Below, in pieces: positions 43,101 to 54,973 of a stretch of 64,000 bases of DNA. The stretch comes from Albugo candida (lineage: Eukaryota > Oomycota > Peronosporomycetes > Albuginales), in NCBI GenBank assembly GCA_040437565.1, contig JBDOQK010000013.1, positions 186,001 through 250,000 of the forward strand, written 5' to 3'. Made by a program: the position numbers and the translations under genes. The notes beneath the pieces are model-generated. The model saw only the letters and a program-made list of their open reading frames with translations. It was not told the origin of the DNA and ran no database searches. How positions within the stretch are numbered: position 1 is the first letter of the stretch; each line of letters opens with the position of its first letter.

Positions 43101-44454
43101 TCGGCGTTTCGCTAGCAGCTACCGTACAGATGTACACAAAAATACGTAGCTTTTTTTTCTACCGCACTTTACAGACTGATTTTATGAAAGCAGCAAAATT
43201 CCCGTCTTCCCTTACCCTCGTGCCCTTCTGAACATCTCTCCGTCTATAATATTACTTCTTTTAGTCATATCTCTAACGTCCTACTCGGCTAATGTAGTCC
43301 TGCATCTTTTTTATACCAAGAATCATGTTCGATATATTGCACGCCCTCTTTTTAAGGGAAAACGGCCCCTCCCATGTGGAGTCAGAACCGTTCATTTCTG
43401 CGAGAGTCGATACTATCGAATCGGAAAGAAAGCACGCAATGTNNNNNNNNNNNNNNNNNNNNNNNNNNNNNNNNNNNNNNNNNNNNNNNNNNNNNNNNNN
43501 NNNNNNNNNNNNNNNNNNNNNNNNNNNNNNNNNNNNNNNNNNTAAAGCATACCAAATCCGGTATAAAAACTGTGAAAATACCTCCAGAGAATGTAGAGTC
43601 TGTATATATTACATGATTGAGAGTAGAAAAAGGCTGAGCTAAAAAGGCACTTAGCTTGTAAACGCATGTGATTTGATCGATGTGGCAATCTGTTGGTCGT
43701 CAACTGCAACAAATATAAAGTTTGGGTGACAGACATGAACCGGTACTAACTAGAAATCTATACGCATTCGGAGGACTGCAAGTGCCATGACCTGCGTTGC
43801 TAATTCGGACAAAGGTTTCACTGCCGCATAGGTCCGACAGCATTTCGTAATAACCTTCTCGTACTCTTATGCAGATGTTAATTTCCTGCGTCCTCTGCGA
43901 CAGTCGTCCATTCACCGTGAGCGTATAGTGAGCTGCACATGCTATCACAGCAAGTGTAAAATTGATCAGCTAGATTATAAGGTGAAACATTTTTCCGAGT
44001 CCGAAACAGGCTTAGGCCTCAAGCCAATCCACAGGTGGATGCTTCTATATAAATCTAATCTTAAGTCTATAGCCTGATATTATAGGACATCTGGAAGTCC
44101 CGAGCACAATTGATGCTCCCCCACCAAAGTAATAGAGCATGAGCCTGCAAAAATCTGTAGTTTACTTGATGCAAAAGTCGAAAGTCCTATACGCAACCTG
44201 CATTATCGAAGCATACTACCATAACCGCGCTACCAGCTGAAAATGAAAATAACTGGTCTCCCTAGTTGACGTGTTATGCCAATTTGACATTTGCCGCTGC
44301 AGCCTAAAAGCTGACCCCTTGACACGACGACCTTGGATAGCCATGCATTGTGCTATCTCAGTTTCTATTTTCTATTGAAACAATCTATCATGAGCACGAT
44401 CCAAGCGTTTATCGTTATTAATAAGAGATAATTTCCATTCAGAGTGCATCGTGC
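43101..44454. other. Intergenic with a real assembly gap (43443-43542)
   Basis: The 100-N gap has no duplicated flanks, so sequence is missing. No ORF on either side is convincing. Bases to about 43310 continue the similarity to the upstream region of the 36396 gene. Confidence 0.55.
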
Positions 44455-46062
44455 ATGAGAACACACATAAACTGCGTCGACCGTGTCAATGCGAATTCTA
44501 TCCAATCATCAACAGTTGTGAGACGGACATTCTTTCAGGGTGTATGCATGATGCCAAAGTCGGCTACTTGTGGAACGAGTTTCAATGTTCGCGTGTGGTG
44601 CAATACCGATCCTTGTGGTTTGATATGTGCAGTCATATCCTGGTTACTTGTTCTCTATGCAGAAAGCATTGTAGTGGTAAGCAATGTGTTCATATCACAC
44701 CACACAACGTGATCCTTGACTGAATCTCTTGCACGCATATAGGGTGTGGTATTGTATCCTTGGTTAAAGTTTTCACTCTTAGGACTATTGAACACGGCAT
44801 GTTTTACTTCAATAGCATTCTTAGCGTTGGTGTCACACGGAANNNNNNNNNNNNNNNNNNNNNNNNNNNNNNNNNNNNNNNNNNNNNNNNNNNNNNNNNN
44901 NNNNNNNNNNNNNNNNNNNNNNNNNNNNNNNNNNNNNNNNNNTGATCCTTGACTGAATCTCTTGCACGCATATAGGGTGTGGTATTGTATCCTTGGTTAA
45001 AGTTTTCACTCTTAGGACTATTGAACACGGCATGTTTTACTTCAATAGCATTCTTAGCGTTGGTGTCACACGGAAAGGGTGAGAAGTCGACCTTTTGATA
45101 CTTTTCAATGCAAAAGTCCATCATCTTCCGCGTAGCAATGCTGACCGATCCAGGAGCTGTTCCAGAACACGCAATTCCGGCGCCCATGTCGATCACTACA
45201 AAAGAGGAACAAGATCGGTATCAAGCAGCCACAAGCTGTGTGATTTGAATGCCTCTCATAGCTTTTGTATTATAGTTTGGAGGAACAAAAATATCGTACT
45301 TGCCGGCGTTGCCGGCAATTCAAACCTGTGCGCGCGCATCACTGCTCAATTTGCGAGCGATGTGTGATAAAAATGGATCATCATTGTCCATGGATTAATA
45401 ATTGCGTGGGACTTGGCAATCACAAATTCTTCTTACTGTTCATCTTTTACGTATTTTTATTATCACTTTACGCTATGGTTCTTGTGTGTATCCGTTATGC
45501 ACATTGTGTCAATGTCAAGTAAGTAATCAGCTCTTTTGCATCAGCACATCACTAACTTTGATCTTGTATGCCCAAATTGAACAAACTCTTAGCTGCCCGA
45601 GTACCGGAGGTGCGTGACGCTCTCGCCATTCCTGACAATTATACTGATCGGGATGTAGCAATCCGAGTTGTGTTTTTAGTGCTCGAATCCATGTTATTTG
45701 GCTTATTTACAGTATGTATGATGTGCGACCAATATAGCGTCATTACGACGGGGGCGACGCAAATTGATCGACTCAAAGGTGATTACACCCAGAATTTTGG
45801 CGTACGAGAAGTGTTTGGTGGCGCTGATACGAAATTCTCTATCGATTGGCTACTTCCAATCAATATTTGGTTTCCAAAGACAGAGCAAGTGCGTCTACTG
45901 GGATACGTGCTGGCAAGCGAGCACATTGAAGACGGAGACGAAACATTTGAACGCGATTCGCTTTTATCTGAGGAGAATAAGTCGAATTACAAAGGCGACG
46001 CAGCGGAATGTGGCGGCTCTATCCAAAAGCGGATAGCAGCTGATGTCATTGAGATTGTTTAA
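44455..46062 (+). CDS. DHHC-type protein S-palmitoyltransferase
   Basis: Six exons: 44455-44676, 44743 to 45078 (crossing a false duplication), 45136-45217, 45276-45518, a 17-base exon 45593-45609, and 45659-46062. Merging the overlap gives 1071 bases, 356 aa. Two transmembrane helices come first, then TDPG and EEQKYRTCRRCRQFKP, the zinc-binding region with RAHHCSICERC, and the catalytic DHHC (KMDHHCPWINNCVG). Two more helices follow, then a TTGATQID motif in the place of TTxE, and a NFGVREVFG segment like the PaCCT motif. It transfers palmitate to Cys of membrane proteins. The GTAAGT donor at 45519 and the 17-base exon are forced by the frame: without that exon the C-terminal half cannot be read. 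Confidence 0.92.
44710..45075. repeat. Gap-flank duplication, 133 bases (44710-44842 = 44943-45075)
   Basis: It covers intron 1 and exon 2 of the DHHC gene. Merging restores the frame. Confidence 0.95.
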
Positions 46063-46157
46063 TGATACTATAATAGACAAAACCTAACACACGACAGGAC
46101 ATTAAATATAGACGTACTCTTCCAATTCTAGTGCACATAGATAGGTACATGCCGGCT

Positions 46158-47339
46158 TTATGCAAGGATACCAGCCTTCTGAAAAGCCAGATTTGCATTA
46201 AACGCGTGCGTCTTCAGTCTCGGATCATCGATACTCTCCCATTTCTGCACCAGTCGTAGTATTGCTTGAGCTGCTTCGTCATTGCAATCAAGCGGAAACT
46301 GGTGGAAAAGCGGGCTAAGCGTTCCAATTACATGCAGGCTTGCACGCTGAATTTCGGGATCTACCTTGACACCACCTGCTGCGTTTTTAATCAAATAGCT
46401 CCAATTTCCAGAATTCAGTACAGCATGACGACATTCTGCGTGATGACATAATTTTGAAAGAGCTGCATGCGCCACTTTTGCCACATTCAAAGTGCGACTT
46501 TGACCACAACTCATTAAGCGCGGTACAAGGGCAACAACACCAGGTAAAATTGAATCTTTGACGGGAAAGGATAGTAAGGCGAATAAACCTTGTAATTGTA
46601 TGTCTTCAAACTTGGAATCCAACATTCCGGAAACACACTCCAAGTCACCATGAGTATCCTCAGAGTGCGGGAGATCCACAAACTCGGCAATTTTCGGTAA
46701 GCGGTCACTAGGATTTGATGTTAGAGATGAGTCTGCTGATAATTGATTGCGCTTCATTGTCGACTTGAGCTCCGCATAAGCTTTCATGAAAGCGATCATA
46801 TCTCCGTCACGTCGCTGCACTTCCACAACACAGTTGCCGCATGTATCATTGTTCCATAATACGATATTAAAAGTGGCCCGTCGTGTACCATTACATTGCC
46901 TTAGAGCCACTTTCCATTTACACTTTGCTGCATCGAATTTATAATCCGTATCCAGCTCACAGAGTTTACTCCCAATTACTGCGCAGAGTCTTGTTATTGC
47001 GGTACGTTTGACGCTAAAGTGTGTATGCGCTTCTAATCGGAATGGTGGTGGTGGTACCCCCCTTGGTGATACGTCAACATAACTGGTCGAATCCTTGCGT
47101 ACAGACACACATTCCAAAGCAGTGTTTTGGTTTGAATCCTTTGATGGCGTGGACAGCAGTAACGTTGGCGGTTTCGTATTGGGACTATCCACTCGTTCGC
47201 TTTCATGGCAAGCCACTCGTGGGACGGTCACGGAGCGATACTGCACCTCTTCAGCATGACCGTCTCTCGCATTGATTTCGAGTCTAGTGTATACTGGAGT
47301 ATGCAATTCTTCTTGTTCTTCAACATGCTTAGCTGACAT
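46158..47339 (-). CDS. 393-aa protein with a KA1-like domain and armadillo-like helices
   Basis: A single exon from ATG 47339. The first 100 residues are disordered. Residues about 100-200 (FRLEAHTHFSVKRTAI, CKWKVALRQCNGTRRATFNI, DGDMIAFMKAYAELKS) resemble the kinase-associated KA1 fold, but there is no kinase domain. Residues about 215-390 are repeated helices of armadillo/HEAT type (DIQLQGLFALLSFPVKD, VAKVAHAALSKLCHH, PEIQRASLHVIGTLSPL). KA1 folds bind acidic lipids, so membrane recruitment is possible. Convergent with the DHHC gene, 95 bases apart. Confidence 0.8.
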   Translation of the reverse strand: MSAKHVEEQEELHTPVYTRLEINARDGHAEEVQYRSVTVPRVACHESERVDSPNTKPPTLLLSTPSKDSNQNTALECVSVRKDSTSYVDVSPRGVPPPPFRLEAHTHFSVKRTAITRLCAVIGSKLCELDTDYKFDAAKCKWKVALRQCNGTRRATFNIVLWNNDTCGNCVVEVQRRDGDMIAFMKAYAELKSTMKRNQLSADSSLTSNPSDRLPKIAEFVDLPHSEDTHGDLECVSGMLDSKFEDIQLQGLFALLSFPVKDSILPGVVALVPRLMSCGQSRTLNVAKVAHAALSKLCHHAECRHAVLNSGNWSYLIKNAAGGVKVDPEIQRASLHVIGTLSPLFHQFPLDCNDEAAQAILRLVQKWESIDDPRLKTHAFNANLAFQKAGILA

Positions 47340-47404
47340 TTTGTGCGCTATATGTATCGGGAAATTGAAAATGAAAGCTAACTCGAGAAAGTGACTCTAC
47401 CCTA

Positions 47405-47758
47405 TGCCTTTAGCACCAGCCGAGGATAGGTATAGAGAAGGAAAGCCTGTCGTAAATGGTGCAGAATTTCACAGATGTCCTACTATTAAAGTTAATGCTA
47501 GCGGTACGACCAATGACTGGTTACGTGAGACATGAATGCGATACATGTGATACGAGACAAAAACTCATGTGGATGAATTACTCTCTTGCAATTTAGGGAA
47601 GAAGCAGCCAAGGAATTGGCATACGTCGACCGAATACTAAGTATCCGGCAAGTATTGAATAGTTTGGTCATCTACTTTGAGTCGGATGACGAAGCGCTCA
47701 CGCGTTTAGAATACTTACAACAGTTGTACCGATTACGGGTGCATCAAAACGACTGCTG
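47405..47758 (+). CDS. 5' exons of a gene with unresolved structure
   Basis: ATG 47405 opens a frame of 43 codons ending NDWLR before a donor-like GTGAGA at 47525. A second coding-like stretch begins after TTTAG at about 47596 (EEAAKELAYVDRILSIRQVL, then LNSLVIYFESDDEALTRLEY) and ends at a stop at 47758. The two make good protein sense together, but the GT..AG join is one base out of phase. Either the donor is different (GTATAG at 47429 would fit) or the gene is damaged. It may belong with the exons at 48571-49340. Confidence 0.4.
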
Positions 47759-48570
47759 AAAGTGCACTTGCGTGCTGCCTCGACCAGGCTTTCTCGGTAT
47801 AAGGAGTTGTTTGGCTGATTCCATGGAGAAAATACATCGTGTGTTTTTATGAGACACGTTTCTCTCGACTTCTTACCCACGCATTTTTCGCCCGATCGTT
47901 CGCACGCATAGTAACAAATTTTGAAATCTAGGCGGAAAGACACCATTGGGGTTGTATTGAGTGCACTTGCCCAACCATGGTAATTATGTTAATACAAATA
48001 TCATAGTCTACATCTTTTATCGAAGCCTTTGCGACTTTATCTCAACCGCATGCTTGTTTACATATCGAAAAGACTTCACAGGATGTAAATAGGATCATGA
48101 AGAATATACGATAACGCAGGTATGTATAATTACATGCTTGAGTATCGAGGAGTTTTCATCACGATTATTTAGTCGCATCTAATCTGGCGCAAGCGAGAAT
48201 GTCGATTTTAGAAAAATTAAGGCTTCATCTTATGATGATGTTGATGTCGTCTTCAAAGTCGATCTAATCGTTTGTTCGCAAGGGATCGACATAGTCAACC
48301 TGTTGGTCACTAGGTTCTGTTACTCATTACGATGACTTTGACTCCATAAACTTATATCCTGGCACAGGGCCAAAACTGGAGGTAGACCTGAACCAGGTAA
48401 ACTAGAAAGGCTAAGCAGAAAGAAGCGAACAGAATCACCGCTTCCTATAAAAATATACCCTCTCTGGTGTGCTAAATTTATGTTTTTACGAACGTTTTTT
48501 CAAATTGAACCTTGCATCAGAAGCTTAATACCTTCGACAATGTATTATCTTGAACAATAAAACATTATAG
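47759..48570. other. Between two groups of exons, no firm gene
   Basis: A minus-strand ORF (47946 to about 47698, 82 aa) ends at a GTAAGT donor. A short plus-strand frame (RLLKVHLRAASTRLSRYKEL) overlaps it. I cannot decide between them. Confidence 0.35.
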
Positions 48571-49340
48571 CCAGAAGTGGTATCGAGTTCTGTATCTGTA
48601 TGAGTCGACGGTTTTAAAATCGCTGTCCAGCCACGACGAGCTTCCTCGTACCTTGATCACCAAATTGGGGCAGCAAAGCTTGTTTTGTAACACACAAATG
48701 TCCGGATGCAAAGAATCAAACGCGCAAGTGGACCTATCTTTCGAGGGAAAAGGGTACAATTCCGGTCCGCCACTGGCAGTTGACGTGACTAAAGTTGATA
48801 TATCACCCAATCCGGCTCCTCTGTGCGATCCGTTGCGTTTGAAGGTTGAATTTACATTAGACCGTCCGCTGCGCGAGGGTGAATGGCTCATCAAGGTAGG
48901 CAATAGTATACTCCTGTTGTTATGCACAACGTTTTTATATATAAGAATTAGTACTTGGTTGATTCCGTGCATCATCGTCATGTGATTCATATCCTTTCCA
49001 TTTAAAACTTGAGAGTAGTTAGCGTGTATCTCGGCTTTATTTCCTACATCCATTTTTATCTACAGCTTGGCACTGTTCCGAAATCAAATTACATCTGCGG
49101 GAGGAACCATTTCGATTTTTCTGTAAGCACTAGGTGTTCTATCTGATTTTTCTGATGTATGACATGAAGGTCGATTGCATCGATGTGAACCACATTCAGC
49201 CAAGCCATCTTGCCAATTGCGGTCTATTAGTGGCCTCTCTCAAAGATGACCAAGGAATTATCATGGATCTGAATATGGTAGTGCAAGTTTCTATGCAAGA
49301 TACTGGTTTACATCGTATAGTGTATAGCCCGCTCGAATAG
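48571..49340 (+). CDS. 3' exons of an unrecognised conserved-looking protein
   Basis: Four exons fit in one frame: 48571-48895, 48952-48981 (30 bases), 49066-49122 and 49170-49340 (stop), with introns of 56, 84 and 47 bases. Together they encode 193 residues: KWYRVLYLYESTVLKSL, a beta-rich middle (VDISPNPAPLCDPLRLKVEF, EGEWLIKYLVDSVHHRH), and LANCGLLVASLKDDQG near the end. The beta-sandwich pattern faintly recalls the ASF1 histone-chaperone fold, but I would not assign it. The 5' exons are uncertain; those at 47405-47758 are candidates. Convergent with the LRR-WW gene, 71 bases apart. Confidence 0.55.
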
Positions 49341-49411
49341 ATTTATTTCATCCTTACAGTGAGCCCTTCGATGATAACATTACCCCACAACCAATGACTA
49401 CATCTACAATA

Positions 49412-52400
49412 CTAGAATCCTGGCAAAGAGGTGTCGTCGTCAAAAGAATCATTACCAAACTCAAAATCTCCGTCACTATTTGATTCATCAGCCTCCCGTG
49501 TAATAAGGTCCGAGTCACAATCGATTTGACTCGAATGCATAAAAGTTGATGGGGCATCCAATTGGAAGGGCCAGCCGTCTGGAGGTTCCCATTGACTCTC
49601 GCCAGAGCTGTGATTGTACCAGAAGAAATGATTTGTACCTGGATCAAAACTTCGTTCCCAATCCTCGAACATTTGAACATTTTCATCGTCTTCAACCGCA
49701 TTAGAGCGTACTTCTGCATCAAATCGGCCTGTGCTTGCTGTATCACGTCTCACGCTTGAAAGCGCACTATGCTCCGCTCTGAATGTTTCGTCAGTGCCGA
49801 ATTCAGAGATGGCCGAGGTTTCAACAATTGTTGACTCTGAGCGTCTTAGCGTCTCGGTAGGTTGAATTCTATTCATATGCTGCCTAATGTTCGCATCTGA
49901 CTCATCCGCTTTTTCTATCGATGGAGAGATTGCGCCCATTTGAGTGCTTGACGGTGCGATAGTATCATAAGTGAAGCTGTCCCTCTTGTGCCGATTGAAT
50001 GTTATAGGGTCAAGTGCCGGCACACTTGTGTCAAAAAGCTTGGAGAACTCTGAAGATGCTTCTGTTGATAAAAAATCATATTCTTCAACCATATCATCTT
50101 CGTTGGGTTCGATCCCACTTATGCTCGTGACCTTATCGAATCCTATAAGTTTTTCGACTGTAGTTGCTGACGGCATTTCTTCATGCTTGAAGGATGTCTC
50201 TGACCTCGCGTCAGTCAGCGGGAGGTTGTTGCTTGCGCGAATTGATGCGCAAACAGACCGAACATGAGCCGAACCAGGTGCATGTTTGTCTAATGTCTCC
50301 AGCATAAGAGCAAGGGATTTTTTCACGGCTCGGAGCTGTGACAATTTGGTGGGAGTTTTCTGGTATCGTGCGAGAAGCGAGGAACCAAAGTTGTTACAGG
50401 AAGCTTCAAGATCCATCGTGAGTTTATCAGTCTCGTCTTCATTTAGAATATCGATCTGTACAAGACTTGCACGATACTGGACCAGTTTCGAGCTCTCAAT
50501 GTCCGTATTTTCGCTCATACTGAGTAGTATGGATAGTGCTGTTGTCGCCGTGGCAATTTCTTCCTCCAAATGAGTATAGAATTTTTTGACTGCCAATTCG
50601 TGGAGAAACTCTTGTGTGCTTGGTGGACGGGTATCGGCACTCTTTGTTTGAATAGCATGTTCACCAGACAACTCCTCTACATTCCTCTTTTCCTGATCAG
50701 GATTTCTCGGTTGTTTGGAAGGTTTCTCATCGTGAACGAACTTCTTCGGTCTATTCTCTACAGACTTGTTGATGTTCCTATTCGGTCTTGCTTGAACGCT
50801 ATTTTCGCTTTTCTGACGTCGAATGTGTTTTCGAGACTCAAGTTTTTCCGCGACAGTGGCATGATTATTCAAAAAACAGTGACGAGATTCTGCTTCTCGT
50901 ATCGCCTTCACTTCACTAAGAGACAAGGGAGGGTGCTTAGGAGCGCTCAGTTTCGACGAATTCTGTCGTTGATAGTGGCCTGATACAAAGTGTTGGCTCA
51001 TGTCCTCTTCAGGAGAAGTTTTTGGTCGCTCCACAACCACGCGCGATTTGAGATCTTGCTTCGTAAAACCCTCTCTACGAGGTGACTTGGGAGATTTGGT
51101 TTGGGAACGATAAGGAACACAATAACTACGCTCCTTGTCGCGAAGCGTTTGCTCCTGCCTAGAAACCCGAGGAACACTAGCTTGTGCGCTTTTATCGGGT
51201 CGCTCACTGTTATCCTCAGCATCAGCATAGCATTTTACCCGGTCGCAGGCTGTCGCAATCCATAAAGCCTCGTCACCATTCAAAGCAGCGACCAAGGAAA
51301 GCTTTTTCGTGTTTTCGGTACAAGCGTTGGTATCGAGCAGATTTGGATGCCCACGCTTTCGTATTTTTTCGGTCGTGAGATCCCCATTCGTGACAAATCC
51401 TATCGTTTGCAAGTTTGGAATCAAGTTCGATATCTGGATGGCAACACGCCGCCTCATTCGGTCATCTTTGTCCAGGCCTTCCCAAAGTGGATTTCCACCC
51501 AAGTCTAGATGACACAGATCGATGTTTATAGAAAATGGTCGAAGTGCGTGGCATGAACCGATATTGTTAAAGGCCAAATTTACCATCCTGAGCTTCCTAC
51601 AAAGCTCTAAATTGTTGACGCTTTTTATGCGGTTATGGCTCAAATTCAAAGCCTGTAGCTGTGGGCACAAATGAAGCTCAGGGATGGAACGAAAATTGTT
51701 ATCGGCGAAATTGATCACTTTGAGGCTTTTGGTGATTCCTTTCCATTCATCAGAGCGAATGTTAGTAAGCTTATTGTCGGACGCATCCAGTAGAATAAGC
51801 AGAGGAAGCTTGCACGCCTGAAACATCTGGAAGCTTTCGAGACGTATACCCGACACCACCAGCACCACAAGCATATGTAATGGTAATGTGGGTGCCAATT
51901 GCCGAAGAAGTAGCACTCCTGTTTGCTGAGCAGTAATCTTTGCAATGTGTGATTCCTTCCCTTGATACTTGACATCCAATATAGTCACAAACGGTACCTC
52001 TTCAAGCTCCTTTTCCGTTCTTACAGAATCGCTGGACATTTCTCGCTGCTTGGTAATGTCAATGTCATCGGCTTTTTCATCCGCGTCAATATCGTATTCT
52101 CGCTGGAGGGAACGATCGCTGTCCTCACTGCTTGTATCGAGACTTCGCTTATCATAATTGGATTCGCCGCACACTACAGGATCGGTGTTTTGGCGACCCA
52201 GCTGTAGTTTTTTTAAGGTGTCATGCATCGAGTGAGTTTCATTGTAAGTACTAGAAGCCGTTGAACGACGATGGTGCACCCTCTTTTTCACAAAATCGGT
52301 CGGATAGATCGACGCTGTTATCGTCGGGCTGTACGTATCAGCCAACTCAGTCACAGACGTCTCTGACCCACTGAACGAAGTCTCAATGTACATTTTTGTA

Positions 52401-53655
52401 TTAGATGGAGTCAGCAAAAGCGGATGGTTGCAATTTTGCTGAAGATCCGGGTACGTCTCATAGTCGTCAGATTGCGCATGTGTTGGTTCCGATTCTATCA
52501 GCACACTCCCTTCGATATGTGCGCCCTCATCGTTCGAGAATTGTAGAATTGCATGCTGCTGCTGTACCAGTGCTTCCCATGGAGGTGAAGCCTCAGAATT
52601 ATTGTACGAAGGGGAATTGAAGCATGTGGCAAGTAACAAATCCTCAATCCTCATCGCATACTGCGCTCCCGAGAGGATATATGCGCTTATTTGATCCAGC
52701 AAGGATTTGAATTCCCGTTTACTTGGCTCTGTTCCAGTCAGAAGCTTGAGTATCATCTTCAAATCCTCTTCCTCCATTCCCGTTGACACACCTCGAGGAG
52801 TTCGGAACCCGCTGTCCATAATTGTTGTACCCGAAGTCACCGCAACACCGTAGGAGCCTCCTCCTACTTGCTGCATGACAACGCGGATCTCCAGTCGCTT
52901 ATCTTCGCGTCGCAATATTTTGAGATAAGTTTCGATTTCTTTCAAGATCGAGTCTGTTATTTTGTTCCCGCTAAGCCTGATTTGTGTCATATACTTTGTG
53001 TGTTCCCAAGACAGCTCCTTTCTCACTAAGGACGAGTCTTTTGCCTGCATGATTTGAAGTCGTAATAGCTCTAATATGCCTCTGGCTCCATTATCTGTGA
53101 TCGAACTATCTCGAAGATCGAGCCGGGAGATAATTGGGTACGATAATAGCGCGTCGGCAAGTGCATATACTTGGGCATCAGAGAGCTTCTCCTGCCGAGA
53201 ATGCAGCGATGATAGATCTTTCAGCCCGGAAATCGCTTTGGATAAGCTCTATGAACAGCAACTGAGCTGGTTTTTCACTTGATAACAATAAAGTTAGACC
53301 TTATCAACGGAAAGTATTGTCTTAGTTTCCCTGTCTTTACAAGCATCTTCGTATCGATTACGGAATCTATGTAAAAAAAAGCTGTGAAATAGCTTTGTCG
53401 GATTGACATTATAATTCAAACCCTTTTAAATGCTGCAAAGATGGTAAACGCTGATCCTGTATTTTCTTACGCTTATAGAAAAAGTTGTTGAGCATGAGGC
53501 TTGAGAAGACGCGCTCTTAAGTCTCGCTTCTAAAATAACATGTTCGGTTGATGCGTACGTTACAGCACACGTCACCGATATTGACACGGAAATTCACGGT
53601 TTGATACTCATAATGCAGCATTTTCTGTCTGACATCGGCTCTTCTTTCTGTCATT
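49412..53655 (-). CDS. Large leucine-rich-repeat protein with a C-terminal WW domain
   Basis: The main exon is 53248-49412 (1279 codons). Two short upstream exons fit in phase at 53366-53300 and 53456-53422, and a probable first exon starts at ATG 53655, giving about 1340 aa. The first exon and its 125-base intron are the least certain. Ribonuclease-inhibitor-like LRRs come first (LSYPIISRLDLRDSSITDNG, TQIRLSGNKITDSILKEI), then acidic linker, then SDS22-like LRRs (LQALNLSHNRIKSVNNLE, LRMVNLAFNNIGSCHAL). A long charged, partly coiled region follows. A WW domain ends the protein (WERSFDPGTNHFFWYN, then SQWEPPDGW). LRR-WW layouts occur in cytoskeletal and ciliary scaffolds, so a scaffold role is inferred. 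Confidence 0.8.
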
Positions 53656-54973
53656 GTCAATTTGTAAGATGTCGTTTACTGTGACATAGAAGTACCAAGA
53701 GATCACAAGTCGTGGTTTTGTAAAAAGCACTGCAGAAGGTGGACCGGATCGCCAAACATCTTCTCTTCGAGAACGTTGAGTCGACGTGAAGTCCTTCCAG
53801 CAATTTCCTTGATGGCGTAATTATACAACATTGAATGTATATAATTGTGAATTACGACATAAGCCATACGAATGCATGCATGCCTGGTTTGAGAAGTTCT
53901 CGCAGCGGCAATTTTCATAACTACTTGTGTCATAGTGCGGGCAATACAATACGCCGCCTAATACTCTTGGACTTGGTCGATTTTGGACAAATTTGAAATT
54001 AGGAAGTGTTTATGGAAAGTCACCTAAATTTGACGGCATATCGATGCTCAATGCTCAAATGGATGAGCATCAGAATGAGTTGATCAGGCTTTTCAGCAAG
54101 CAAAAGCACTTTCGTAAAACATTACGCCAGCATGGGCAAGCTCATAGTCTAAGAGTCTATAAAAGTGAAAGGCACTATACGATCTACAGCAACCTGTACA
54201 AAGAAGTCTATATTGAATGCTTGATAGTTCGTAAACCGTATCTCACACAATGATCTCAAAAAAGTGAGCTTCGCTATCTGAAATAGCATATGATGCAAAG
54301 TACACCGGGTAAATAAGTTTAACCAACCCGTATGATTATGTGCAAAGAAAAGCAATCAGAGTCAAGAATGAATTTTCATTTTCACCAATTTCATTTCATA
54401 ACAGCACAGTAAAAATGGAGTTTCTCTGTTGATCTTATCAAACTCAAAAGACTACGCGCTTGATAGAAGTTCGCAAAGCGTCACGAACCTGGCATTAGCA
54501 AGCATACTGTAGACCATAAAAACCAAATAGAAGATTATAAATAATTTCCTTTGAAGACGGTACACATAGCAGAAGGTTGTGCTGAAAACGGAAAACGACC
54601 TTATCATAGCATCAATAATAGATTTTGGGATGTGTCCAGGTAGCCCTCCGTTATGGAGGCACCATTCCAAGCACAAACCCTTTTCAAGGAGATATAAAGA
54701 CTGTCTGAATAGAAGGTGTATACCAGTCCAAAACACTCGCACCCAACTGCTACCAGCAGAGGTTTTGTTTATGTTTCATCTTCGAGTTCTAATAACAGCA
54801 AAAGCTTAGCTGTTGCTTTTAAAAGATCGACGCAAAAGGAGCGCATGGCAACCCAAAATAAGAAACGATTTTGCAAAATAAATACCTAAACAAGCTTCTG
54901 CAAATCTCATCTTACGGCCTGAGCACCAAGAAACGCGCCTTTCCATTCGCCCATTGCACGCACGTATACAGAA
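53656..54973. other. Intergenic, a few weak ORFs
   Basis: A 76-codon ATG ORF (53933-53703, minus) reads as helical protein but has no known relative. It lies directly upstream of the LRR-WW gene and may be a small gene. Nothing else is supported. Confidence 0.4.

Noticed and set aside
48571-49340. ASF1 histone chaperone
   Set aside because: Only the general beta-sandwich pattern fits; ASF1's invariant N-terminal motifs are absent.
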